A stretch of DNA of 15,893 nt, from NCBI RefSeq assembly GCF_937967675.1, contig NZ_CALBSN010000138.1, positions 1-15,893 of the forward strand, in the 5' to 3' direction. This stretch comes from an uncultured Flavobacterium sp. (lineage in GTDB: Bacteria > Bacteroidota > Bacteroidia > Flavobacteriales > Flavobacteriaceae). Positions 1-6,324 of this stretch are shown piece after piece. The notes under the pieces are model-generated. The model saw nothing but the letters and a program-made list of their open reading frames with translations, was not told where the DNA came from and searched no databases. Position 1 is the first letter of the stretch; every line of letters starts with the position of its first letter. The position numbers and the translations under genes were made by a program.

Positions 1-54
1 GTTAATTGCTTCAATTATTGCTCTAATCCCGAATATTTGGTTGTCTTTTTCCAT
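1..54 (-). CDS. Probable TrmH/RlmB-family 23S rRNA 2'-O-methyltransferase, N-terminus only
   Basis: An open frame on the minus strand starts with ATG at 54-52 and runs off the window start, so only 18 codons are visible: MEKDNQIFGIRAIIEAIN. The pattern, with IFGIRAIIEAI close to the N-terminus, resembles the first strand and helix of the substrate-binding domain of SpoU/TrmH-type enzymes such as RlmB, which methylates the 2'-OH of G2251 in the 23S rRNA peptidyl-transferase centre. The SPOUT catalytic domain lies outside the window, so the assignment rests on this short stretch and my recollection of flavobacterial homologues. It lies 105 nt downstream of the outer membrane protein gene on the same strand and has its own promoter-like element just before the ATG. 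A different family sharing the N-terminal motif cannot be excluded. Confidence 0.55.
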   Translation of the reverse strand, partial: MEKDNQIFGIRAIIEAIN

Positions 55-58
55 GTGG

Positions 59-89
59 CAAAGATAGGATTTTAGTTATTATGTTTTAA
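59..89 (-). promoter_or_regulatory. Putative Bacteroidota-type promoter for the methyltransferase gene
   Basis: On the minus strand TATCTTTG (66 to 59) matches the -7 consensus TANNTTTG exactly. The expected TTG about 20 nt upstream is only TTA (89-87). The -7 element ends just 4 nt before the ATG at 54, so the transcript would have almost no 5' leader. The weak -33 match lowers confidence. Confidence 0.45.
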
Positions 90-148
90 CCGCAGATTCG
101 CAGATTTTTTTTATTATTTAAGTTTTATGAAAATCTGCGAATCTGTGG
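90..148. repeat. REP/MITE-like palindromic intergenic repeat
   Basis: Left arm CCGCAGATTCGCAGATTTT (90-108) and right arm AAAATCTGCGAATCTGTGG (130-148) are inverted copies with 18 of 19 positions complementary. The exception forms a G-U wobble in plus-sense RNA. A 21-nt AT-rich loop separates them. Each arm also contains a direct repeat of an 8-mer (CGCAGATT twice on the left). From memory, motifs with this CGCAGATT core are dispersed in intergenic regions of Flavobacterium genomes. It sits 11 nt past the stop of the outer membrane protein gene and could stabilise the 3' end of its mRNA. There is no U-tract on the minus-strand exit side, so it is not a standard intrinsic terminator. Confidence 0.75.
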
Positions 149-159
149 AAAATTACTTT

Positions 160-1821
160 TTAAAAATTCGTCTTAAAGCTAATATGTACAATTGAATTCG
201 AAAGTTTTATCGCTTGTTCGCTCGTGCTTCCATTAGCATAAACTAAATTGAACAAACCGTTTTTGGTAAATAATCCAAATCCAAAACCTAAGCCTAATAA
301 TCGATCTTCTGTATTGGAAGTTTTGTCTTGAAAATAGCCAAAATCGGTAATAGAATGTAAATATAAATTAGAAGCTAATAAATAACGATACTCCGCTATG
401 ATTCCGGTAAAAGCATTGGCTTGTAAACTATTTTCGTTAAAACCTCTAATCGAATTAATTCCTCCAAATCGGAAAAGTTCGTTAATTATATAATCATCAC
501 TTTGTAAATAATAAGTCTGATTTCGAACAAATATGCTGTTTTTCTGATTCAGATTAAAACTATAATTCACATCCAATTGGGTAAAAAACTGACTCGTTTT
601 TTGAGATGCAATCGTTCGATTTCCTGTTCCAAATTTCACAAAAACTTTTGCTTTTTCAGAAAAAATAAAACTATCAGGATTTAGCTCAAGATGTTCAAAA
701 CTCGCAGTCAAAAAAGTATTGGTAAAATCGTTCAAATTAAACGAATTTGTATTTTGAATATCCACCGATGTGGTTTTTTGATAACCAATAAAAGCTTTTG
801 TGTTGTATGCGAAATAATAACCTAAATTCAAATCGGTCACGGTATTCTGAAAAGTGGAATCTTGTTTAAAAATTCTCAAATTGGCTTTAATTCCAATCGG
901 AGTTTTGAAAATATAAGGTAATTCCGTTCCAATGTTAAACGAAGTTTGCCGGTTACCATCGTTTTTCCAATATAAGTTGAATTTTTCTCCGGTGTTTAAA
1001 ATGTTTTGCAATTGCAAATCCAAATAACCATTAAAAGTCAGTTTGCTTTGGTCGTCGTTTGAAAATCCTATAAAACCATCAAATTTATTGGGTTTCGATT
1101 TTTCTAAATATACAAAAATCTTAGTGGAATCAGTGGTGAATAAAATTTCGGGATATTTGATTTGATTCACAAATTGCAACTTGTCAAAAGTATCGTTAAT
1201 CTGTTTTAAATTGTCTTGATTGAAAGTGGCTTTTTTTGCTTTTTTGGTAATTGCTTTTTTAATCCCAGCTGGAAATTTATCATAACCTACAATGACTAAA
1301 TCGGTAATATTTCTTTTAGCATTTAGTTTTACTTGTAAATCAGAAATTAAATTATTTCCAATTCTTCGCTGATTGACTAACTGTAAATTAGCAAGCGAAT
1401 ACCCTTTCTTCTCTAAAAGTGCAATTTTGCTCTTCATGAAATTTTCAACTTCATTCGTGGCAATAGTTAAAATGTCTTTCTCTAATTGTAATAGCGATTT
1501 TTCTTCAGCAGAAAGTTTACCTATATATATAGTGTTGTTTTTTATTGTATTTCCCAATCGGTAGTAAAAAACAAAACTGCTGTCGTTCACTTTTTTCTGT
1601 TCCAATAACTGCCAATCGAAAAAACCTTGATTCGTTAACTTGTTTTCAAATCGTTTTTGTTCTTCTAAAATAGAAGCTACTGAAGTGTGTTTGTTTTCGT
1701 ATTGCAAACTATCAATGGTTTTGTTTTCGATTTCAGAAGTTCCTTTTATGTTTAAATAGAAATTTTGTCCCAACGAAAATTGGAAACAAAAAAATAGTAG
1801 TAAACCCAAGAGTAATTTCAT
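160..1821 (-). CDS. Omp85-superfamily outer membrane protein (POTRA domains plus beta-barrel)
   Basis: This 553-residue protein begins with a signal peptide (MKLLLGLLLFFCFQFSLGQ, cleavage probably near residues 18-19). Residues about 20-240 form an alpha/beta periplasmic region; the best POTRA-like unit is residues 171-241, from ITDLVIVGYDKF to KIFVYLE. From about 245 to the end the sequence alternates hydrophobic and polar residues as in an outer membrane beta-barrel. It contains the Omp85 signature IRGF at 458-461, after RFGGINS, and ends in a terminal Phe (HISFKTNF). This fits the BamA/TamA/FhaC superfamily. It is much shorter than a typical Bacteroidota BamA (over 800 residues), so it is probably an accessory Omp85 protein involved in membrane protein assembly or secretion; its substrate is unknown. 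It is transcribed away from the ribosomal cluster. I found no consensus promoter upstream on its strand. A Cys at residue 12 does not form a convincing lipobox. Confidence 0.8.
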   Translation of the reverse strand: MKLLLGLLLFFCFQFSLGQNFYLNIKGTSEIENKTIDSLQYENKHTSVASILEEQKRFENKLTNQGFFDWQLLEQKKVNDSSFVFYYRLGNTIKNNTIYIGKLSAEEKSLLQLEKDILTIATNEVENFMKSKIALLEKKGYSLANLQLVNQRRIGNNLISDLQVKLNAKRNITDLVIVGYDKFPAGIKKAITKKAKKATFNQDNLKQINDTFDKLQFVNQIKYPEILFTTDSTKIFVYLEKSKPNKFDGFIGFSNDDQSKLTFNGYLDLQLQNILNTGEKFNLYWKNDGNRQTSFNIGTELPYIFKTPIGIKANLRIFKQDSTFQNTVTDLNLGYYFAYNTKAFIGYQKTTSVDIQNTNSFNLNDFTNTFLTASFEHLELNPDSFIFSEKAKVFVKFGTGNRTIASQKTSQFFTQLDVNYSFNLNQKNSIFVRNQTYYLQSDDYIINELFRFGGINSIRGFNENSLQANAFTGIIAEYRYLLASNLYLHSITDFGYFQDKTSNTEDRLLGLGFGFGLFTKNGLFNLVYANGSTSEQAIKLSNSIVHISFKTNF

Positions 1822-1867
1822 AGCAGTAAAGAAACAAAAAAAAGTAAAATAATTTTATATCTACTTT

Positions 1868-1899
1868 GTTATTCTGAACTTGTTTTAGAGTCTAATGCA
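1868..1899 (+). repeat. Decayed palindromic intergenic repeat
   Basis: ATTCTGAA (1871-1878) pairs with TTTAGAGT (1884-1891) across a 5-nt loop, giving eight pairs of which two are G-U wobbles in plus-sense RNA. The surrounding text, from GTTATTCTGAACTTG onward, closely resembles a palindromic element that I recall as dispersed between genes in Flavobacteriaceae. It lies in the 255-nt region between the divergent outer membrane protein gene and rpsL, upstream of the rpsL promoter. Apart from this repeat, the promoter and a short inverted repeat, I see no gene in 1822-2076. Confidence 0.4.
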
Positions 1900-1936
1900 G
1901 TAATTCATCTGAATTTTTGTATTTCTTTTTTCTAAC

Positions 1937-1975
1937 TCAATGCCAATCAAAACACTAAAAAAACAATTGCATTGA
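1937..1975. repeat. Short inverted repeat upstream of the rpsL promoter
   Basis: TCAATGC (1937-1943) and GCATTGA (1969-1975) are perfect inverted copies 25 nt apart. The right copy ends 17 nt before the -33 element of the rpsL promoter, a position compatible with a regulator site, but a 7-nt repeat in AT-rich DNA can easily arise by chance. Confidence 0.25.
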
Positions 1976-1992
1976 AAATTAATAAATTATGA

Positions 1993-2023
1993 TTTGGAAA
2001 GTAAAAAATAATTCCTACATTTG
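1993..2023 (+). promoter_or_regulatory. Bacteroidota-type promoter of the rpsL-rpsG-fusA-rpsJ unit
   Basis: TTTG at 1993-1996 and TACATTTG at 2016-2023 are separated by 19 nt, an essentially ideal match to the TTTG-N19-TANNTTTG consensus of the Bacteroidota primary sigma factor. Transcription should start near 2028-2030, leaving a leader of about 48 nt before the rpsL ATG at 2077. Confidence 0.85.
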
Positions 2024-2027
2024 CAAC

Positions 2028-2042
2028 CCCGTAAAAAGCGGG
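2028..2042 (+). promoter_or_regulatory. Small GC hairpin at the 5' end of the rpsL leader
   Basis: CCCG (2028-2031) and CGGG (2039-2042) can form a 4-bp stem with a 7-nt A-rich loop. It stands out as a GC-rich patch in AT-rich surroundings and lies at or next to the predicted transcription start. It could protect the 5' end or take part in control of the operon. The stem is short, so a role is only inferred. Confidence 0.35.
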
Positions 2043-2076
2043 AATTTTAAACATTAAAAATTTTTAGTATTTAATT

Positions 2077-2484
2077 ATGCCAACAATTCAACAATTAGTA
2101 AGAACAGGGAGAACCCAAATAACTAAGAAGAGTAAATCGGCTGCTTTAGATTCTTGTCCTCAAAGAAGAGGTGTGTGTACTCGTGTTTACACAACAACTC
2201 CTAAAAAACCAAACTCAGCGATGAGAAAGGTGGCTAGGGTTCGTTTAACAAACGGTAACGAGGTGAATGCATACATTCCTGGAGAGGGTCACAATCTACA
2301 AGAGCACTCGATAGTATTAGTTAGAGGTGGAAGAGTAAAAGATTTACCAGGAGTACGTTACCACATCGTGCGTGGAGCATTAGATACTGCGGGTGTTGCA
2401 GGTAGAACACAACGTAGATCTAAGTATGGAGCAAAACGTCCAAAACCAGGACAAGCACCTGCTGCAGCTGGAAAGAAAAAGTAA
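2077..2484 (+). CDS. rpsL: 30S ribosomal protein S12
   Basis: S12 sits at the decoding centre of the 30S subunit and contributes to tRNA selection accuracy. The 135-residue product has the conserved core: CPQRRGVCTRVYTTTPKKPNS around 27-47 and GGRVKDLPGVRYH at 84-96. Lys43 and Lys88, the positions whose substitution commonly gives streptomycin resistance, are both the wild-type residue. Asp89 corresponds to the beta-methylthiolated Asp of other bacteria. It is about 11 residues longer than the Escherichia coli protein because of an Ala/Lys-rich tail (APAAAGKKK). The ATG is the natural start, since PTIQQLVR is the family N-terminus. First gene of a four-gene unit driven by the promoter at 1993-2023; rpsG follows after 24 nt. 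No Shine-Dalgarno sequence precedes it. Confidence 0.98.
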   Translation: MPTIQQLVRTGRTQITKKSKSAALDSCPQRRGVCTRVYTTTPKKPNSAMRKVARVRLTNGNEVNAYIPGEGHNLQEHSIVLVRGGRVKDLPGVRYHIVRGALDTAGVAGRTQRRSKYGAKRPKPGQAPAAAGKKK

Positions 2485-2508
2485 TTTAAAATCTTTTAAA
2501 CAAAAGAC

Positions 2509-2985
2509 ATGAGAAAAAGACAGGCCAAAAAAAGACCTCTTTTACCAGATCCAAAATTTAACGATCAGTTAGTTACACGTTTTGTGAACAACTTAATGTG
2601 GGATGGTAAAAAATCAACTGCTTTTAAAGTGTTCTATGATGCATTAGAAATCGTAGAAAACAAAAAGCAAGATGCAGAAAAATCTGCATTAGAAATTTGG
2701 AAAGATGCATTAACAAATGTAATGCCACACGTAGAGGTTCGTTCTCGTCGTGTAGGTGGAGCTACATTTCAAATTCCAATGCCAATTCGTCCAGATAGAA
2801 AAATTTCTTACGCTATCAAATGGATGATTTTGTATGCAAGAAAAAGAAATGAAAAATCGATGGCTGCTAAGTTAGCGTCTGAAATTTTAGCTGCTGCTAA
2901 AGAAGAAGGTGCTGCTGTTAAGAAAAGAATGGATACTCACAAAATGGCAGAAGCTAATAAAGCTTTCTCTCACTTTAGATTTTAA
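2509..2985 (+). CDS. rpsG: 30S ribosomal protein S7
   Basis: S7 is a primary assembly protein that nucleates folding of the 16S rRNA 3' major domain (the head) and touches the E-site tRNA. The product is 158 residues, the usual bacterial length. Visible family features are the basic N-terminus (MRKRQAKKRPLLPDPKF), the segment VTRFVNNLMWDGKK, the beta-hairpin region RSRRVGGATFQIPMPIRPDRK that contacts rRNA and tRNA, and the C-terminal RMDTHKMAEANKAFSHFRF. It lies between rpsL and fusA as in nearly all bacteria, with 11 nt to fusA. In Escherichia coli S7 represses its own operon by binding the rpsL-rpsG spacer. Here that spacer is only 24 nt and shows no obvious structured target, so control probably differs. 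Confidence 0.98.
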   Translation: MRKRQAKKRPLLPDPKFNDQLVTRFVNNLMWDGKKSTAFKVFYDALEIVENKKQDAEKSALEIWKDALTNVMPHVEVRSRRVGGATFQIPMPIRPDRKISYAIKWMILYARKRNEKSMAAKLASEILAAAKEEGAAVKKRMDTHKMAEANKAFSHFRF

Positions 2986-2996
2986 TTCATAAAGAA

Positions 2997-5153
2997 ATGG
3001 CTAGAGATTTAAAATATACAAGAAACATAGGAATTGCGGCTCACATTGATGCTGGTAAAACAACAACAACTGAGCGTATCTTATTCTATACAGGAAAATC
3101 ACACAAAATTGGTGAAGTACACGATGGTGCTGCAACAATGGACTGGATGGCACAAGAGCAAGAAAGAGGTATTACTATTACTTCGGCCGCTACAACTTGT
3201 GAGTGGAATTTCCCAACAAACCAAGGTAAAATTTTACCTGAATCTAAACCGTATCACTTTAACATTATCGATACTCCTGGTCACGTTGACTTTACAGTAG
3301 AGGTAAACCGTTCGTTACGTGTATTAGATGGTTTAGTATTCTTATTTAGTGCGGTTGATGGTGTTGAGCCTCAATCTGAAACTAACTGGAGATTAGCAGA
3401 TCAGTACAGAGTTCCTCGTATGGGATTCGTAAATAAAATGGACCGTCAAGGTTCTAACTTCTTAGGAGTTTGTCAGCAAGTTAAAGATATGTTGAAATCA
3501 AACGCAGTAGCGATTACTTTACCAATTGGTGAAGAGGCTGATTTCAAAGGAGTAGTTGACTTAGTGAAAAATCAAGCTATTGTGTGGCATGATGAAACAC
3601 AAGGTGCTACTTTCGATATTATCGATATTCCTGCTGATATGGTTGACGAAGTAAAAGAGTATCGTTCAATTTTAATTGAAGAGATTGCTACTTACGACGA
3701 AAACCTATTAGAAAAGTATATGGAAGATGAAAACTCAATTACTGAGGAAGAAATCAACAATGCTTTACGTGCTGCTACAATCGACATGGCTATCATTCCT
3801 ATGATCGCTGGTTCTTCTTTCAAAAACAAAGGAGTTCAATTTATGTTAGATGCAGTTTGTAAGTATTTACCATCTCCATTAGATAAAGAAGGTATCGAAG
3901 GAATTCATCCTGATGATGCTGATTTATTAGAAGAAGATCAAAAGAAAATTATCCGTCGTCCTGATACAAAAGAGCCTTTCGCGGCTTTAGCATTCAAAAT
4001 TGCTACTGATCCTTATGTTGGTCGTTTAGCTTTCTTCCGTGCTTATTCAGGTCGTTTAGATGCTGGTTCTTATATCTTGAATACACGTTCAGGAAACAAA
4101 GAGAGAATTTCTCGTATCTACCAAATGCACGCTAACAAACAAAATCCAATCGAATTTATTGAGGCTGGAGATATTGGAGCTGCTGTTGGATTTAAAGATA
4201 TCAAGACTGGAGATACAATGTGTGATGAAAAACACCCAATTATCCTTGAGTCTATGAAATTCCCTGATCCAGTAATTGGTATCGCGATCGAGCCTAAAAC
4301 AAAAGCTGACGTAGATAAAATGGGTATGGCTTTAGCTAAATTAGCTGAGGAAGATCCTACGTTTACAGTTAGAACTGATGAGGCTTCTGGTCAAACTATT
4401 ATTTCTGGTATGGGTGAGCTTCACTTAGATATCTTAATTGATCGTATGAAACGTGAGTTCAAAGTGGAAGTTAACCAAGGTGAGCCTCAAGTAGAGTACA
4501 AAGAAGCTTTCACTAAATCAGCTCAACATAGAGAAGTTTATAAAAAACAATCTGGAGGTCGTGGTAAATTCGGGGATATCGTATTCCGTCTTGAGCCTGC
4601 TGACGAAGTTGATGGTAAACCATTTGTTGGATTACAGTTTATCAACGAAGTTAAGGGTGGTAACGTACCAAAAGAATATATTCCTGCTGTAGAAAAAGGA
4701 TTTAGAGAAGCTATGAAGCAAGGTCCTTTAGCTGGTTATGCTGTAGACAGTTTAAAAGTTACTTTATTAGATGGTTCGTTCCACCCTGTGGATTCTGATG
4801 CATTGTCATTCGAATTAGCAGCTAAAATGGGTTATAAAGAAGTAGCTAAAGCTGCAGGAGCTGTTATTCTTGAACCAATCATGAAAATTGAAGTTATTAC
4901 TCCAGAAGAAAACATGGGGGATATCGTAGGTGACTTGAACCGTCGTAGAGGTCAAGTAAATGATATGGGTGATAGAAATGGTGCTAAAACTATCAAAGCT
5001 AATGTTCCTTTATCAGAAATGTTTGGTTATGTTACTACATTAAGAACATTATCATCTGGTAGAGCTACATCTACAATGGAGTTCTCTCACTATGAAGAAA
5101 CACCTTCTAACATTTCAGAAGCTGTAATCAAAAAAGCAAAAGGTAACGCTTAA
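2997..5153 (+). CDS. fusA: Elongation factor G
   Basis: EF-G is the cytoplasmic GTPase that drives tRNA-mRNA translocation and, with the recycling factor, splits the post-termination ribosome. The 718-residue product has the five-domain architecture of a full-length factor. The GTPase motifs are intact: P-loop AHIDAGKTT at 15-23, the switch I region ending RGITITSAATT at 57-67, DTPGH at 92-96 with the catalytic His96, and NKMD at 146-149. The domain III segment GMGELHLDILIDRMKREF and the domain IV region with GGRGKFGDIVFRLEP are also present. It lacks nothing expected of the canonical factor. Codon use matches its ribosomal neighbours. It is co-transcribed with rpsL and rpsG. Unlike in Escherichia coli, tuf does not follow; rpsJ comes next after 11 nt. 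Confidence 0.98.
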   Translation: MARDLKYTRNIGIAAHIDAGKTTTTERILFYTGKSHKIGEVHDGAATMDWMAQEQERGITITSAATTCEWNFPTNQGKILPESKPYHFNIIDTPGHVDFTVEVNRSLRVLDGLVFLFSAVDGVEPQSETNWRLADQYRVPRMGFVNKMDRQGSNFLGVCQQVKDMLKSNAVAITLPIGEEADFKGVVDLVKNQAIVWHDETQGATFDIIDIPADMVDEVKEYRSILIEEIATYDENLLEKYMEDENSITEEEINNALRAATIDMAIIPMIAGSSFKNKGVQFMLDAVCKYLPSPLDKEGIEGIHPDDADLLEEDQKKIIRRPDTKEPFAALAFKIATDPYVGRLAFFRAYSGRLDAGSYILNTRSGNKERISRIYQMHANKQNPIEFIEAGDIGAAVGFKDIKTGDTMCDEKHPIILESMKFPDPVIGIAIEPKTKADVDKMGMALAKLAEEDPTFTVRTDEASGQTIISGMGELHLDILIDRMKREFKVEVNQGEPQVEYKEAFTKSAQHREVYKKQSGGRGKFGDIVFRLEPADEVDGKPFVGLQFINEVKGGNVPKEYIPAVEKGFREAMKQGPLAGYAVDSLKVTLLDGSFHPVDSDALSFELAAKMGYKEVAKAAGAVILEPIMKIEVITPEENMGDIVGDLNRRRGQVNDMGDRNGAKTIKANVPLSEMFGYVTTLRTLSSGRATSTMEFSHYEETPSNISEAVIKKAKGNA

Positions 5154-5164
5154 TTTTTAAAGAG

Positions 5165-5470
5165 ATGAGTCAAAAAATCAGAATAAAATTAAAATCATAC
5201 GATCATAACTTAGTAGATAAATCTGCTGAGAAAATCGTTAAGACTGTAAAAAGTACAGGTGCTGTGGTAACAGGTCCAATTCCGTTACCTACTCACAAAA
5301 AGATTTTTACTGTATTACGTTCTCCACACGTTAACAAAAAATCAAGAGAGCAATTCGAATTAAGTTCTTATAAGAGATTGTTAGATATCTACAGTTCTTC
5401 TTCTAAAACTATCGATGCTTTAATGAAATTAGAGTTACCTTCAGGAGTTGAAGTAGAAATTAAAGTGTGA
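5165..5470 (+). CDS. rpsJ: 30S ribosomal protein S10
   Basis: S10 is a late-assembling protein of the 30S head. In other bacteria the same protein, as NusE, joins the NusB-NusG antitermination complex. The 101-residue product is normal length and shows IRIKLKSYDHNLVDKSAEKI, GPIPLPTHKKIFTVLRSPHVNKKSREQFE and a C-terminal LPSGVEVEIKV. It is the last gene of the fusA unit rather than the first of the S10 operon: two terminator-type hairpins and a new promoter separate it from rplC by 236 nt. The TGA stop is followed directly in frame by TAA. S10 dosage is therefore tied to S12, S7 and EF-G. Confidence 0.98.
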   Translation: MSQKIRIKLKSYDHNLVDKSAEKIVKTVKSTGAVVTGPIPLPTHKKIFTVLRSPHVNKKSREQFELSSYKRLLDIYSSSSKTIDALMKLELPSGVEVEIKV

Positions 5471-5477
5471 TAAACAC

Positions 5478-5495
5478 CATTGCAAAAATGCAATG
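5478..5495 (+). other. Perfect 7-bp hairpin just after rpsJ
   Basis: CATTGCA (5478-5484) and TGCAATG (5489-5495) are perfect inverted copies around an AAAA loop, starting 8 nt after the rpsJ stop. No U-tract follows, so it is not a terminator on its own. It is the first of three hairpins in a row and may shield the mRNA 3' end from exonucleases. Confidence 0.5.
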
Positions 5496-5503
5496 ATTGC
5501 TAT

Positions 5504-5540
5504 AAAAAACCGTTAATGTGAAAGCATTACGGTTTTTTTT
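5504..5540 (+). terminator. Intrinsic terminator of the rpsL-rpsJ unit
   Basis: AAAAAACCGTTAATG (5504-5518) pairs with CATTACGGTTTTTT (5525-5538), with one bulged T and a six-base loop, and the stem runs straight into an eight-base T-run (5533-5540). A-tract, GC-containing stem and T-tract form a standard Rho-independent terminator. The mirrored A- and T-tracts mean it could act in both directions. It lies 34 nt after rpsJ. Confidence 0.85.
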
Positions 5541-5552
5541 CTTATCATTTTT

Positions 5553-5594
5553 AGTAAGTAAAATGTCCTTTTTTGAAGGATTTTTTACTTAACT
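5553..5594 (+). terminator. Second, longer terminator-like hairpin
   Basis: AAGTAAAATGTCCTT (5556-5570) pairs with AAGGATTTTTTACTT (5576-5590) around a 5-nt loop. Fourteen of fifteen positions pair, one by G-U wobble, with one T-T mismatch. AGT/ACT (5553-5555/5592-5594) extends the stem across a bulged A. The inner AAGGA arm is followed by six T, so a shorter form of the hairpin would act as a terminator. It ends 7 nt before the -35-like box of the rplC promoter and so insulates the two transcription units. Confidence 0.7.
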
Positions 5595-5601
5595 ATTTAT
5601 T

Positions 5602-5634
5602 TTTGCGATAATTAAAAAATAATTTATATATTTG
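5602..5634 (+). promoter_or_regulatory. Bacteroidota-type promoter of the rplC (S10-like) operon
   Basis: TTTG (5602-5605) and TATATTTG (5627-5634) match the TTG / TANNTTTG boxes with a 21-nt spacer. Transcription should begin near 5639-5641, giving a leader of about 66 nt before the rplC ATG at 5707. The position directly after two terminator hairpins supports a true promoter. Confidence 0.82.
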
Positions 5635-5644
5635 CACCCTCAAA

Positions 5645-5677
5645 ATGAGTAGTGTGCAAATACTATTTGTATTATAA
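5645..5677 (+). other. Possible 10-codon leader peptide before rplC
   Basis: ATG at 5645 opens a frame encoding MSSVQILFVL followed by TAA at 5675-5677. It would begin only about 4-6 nt from the predicted transcription start, and it ends 29 nt before rplC. Inside it, ATAC (5660-5663) and GTAT (5669-5672) could form a weak hairpin. No family is recognisable, and a frame of this size arises easily by chance. Confidence 0.2.
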
Positions 5678-5706
5678 ATAAGAGTTTAATTAATAATTAG
5701 TTTAAT

Positions 5707-6324
5707 ATGTCTGGGTTAATCGGAAGAAAAATTGGCATGACTAGCATCTTTGATGAGAACGGGAAAAACATTCCTTGTACTGTAATCGAGTGTGGTCCAT
5801 GCGTTGTTACCCAAGTCAGAACCAAAGATGTAGATGGCTATGAAGCTATCCAATTAGGTTTCGATGACAAAACTGAAAAGCATTCAATTAAAGCTGAGTT
5901 AGGTCACTTTAAGAAAGCTGGAACAGTTGCGAAAAAGAAAGTAGTTGAATTCAAAGGTTTTGAAACGGAGTACAAATTAGGCGATGTAATCGCTGTTGAC
6001 TTATTCGCTGAAGGTGAATTTGTTGATGTTGTTGGAGTTTCTAAAGGAAAAGGATTCCAAGGGGTTGTTAAACGTCATGGTTTTGGCGGGGTTGGTCAGT
6101 CAACTCACGGTCAACATAACCGTTTAAGAGCGCCGGGTTCTGTTGGAGCTTCATCTTATCCGTCAAGAGTATTCAAAGGAATGCGCATGGCAGGTAGAAT
6201 GGGAGGAGAAAATGTAACAGTACAAAACCTTAGAGTTTTAAAAGTGGTTGCTGAAAAGAACTTGCTTTTAGTTAAAGGAGCGATTCCTGGACACAAAAAC
6301 TCTTATGTAATCGTTCAGAAGTAA
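5707..6324 (+). CDS. rplC: 50S ribosomal protein L3
   Basis: L3 is one of two initiators of 50S assembly, and a long loop reaches the peptidyl-transferase centre. The 205-residue product starts MSGLIGRKIGMTSIF, the family N-terminus. It contains the signature region SKGKGFQGVVKRHGFGGVG (117-135) with the loop STHGQHNRLRAPGSVG, and GMRMAGRMGGENVTVQNL. Length is normal. It is the first gene of the long operon from the promoter at 5602-5634. Its stop codon overlaps the rplD start by one base (TAATG), so translation of L3 and L4 is probably coupled. Confidence 0.98.
   Translation: MSGLIGRKIGMTSIFDENGKNIPCTVIECGPCVVTQVRTKDVDGYEAIQLGFDDKTEKHSIKAELGHFKKAGTVAKKKVVEFKGFETEYKLGDVIAVDLFAEGEFVDVVGVSKGKGFQGVVKRHGFGGVGQSTHGQHNRLRAPGSVGASSYPSRVFKGMRMAGRMGGENVTVQNLRVLKVVAEKNLLLVKGAIPGHKNSYVIVQK

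Noticed and set aside
90..148. Intrinsic terminator of the outer membrane protein gene
   Set aside because: The minus-strand exit side reads TTAAAACATAATAAC with no T-run, and the loop is long; a repeat element is a better description.
1373..1564. Open frame of 63 codons on the plus strand inside the outer membrane protein gene
   Set aside because: The opposite strand encodes a coherent Omp85 protein here; this frame has no domain or promoter.
1768..1821. Lipoprotein signal on the outer membrane protein, from Cys12
   Set aside because: The preceding residues (LLFF) do not form a lipobox, and a normal cleavage site near LGQ fits better.
5154..5164. Missing tuf gene after fusA as a sign of deletion
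   Set aside because: From what is known of Bacteroidota, tuf normally lies elsewhere, so this is ordinary for the lineage.
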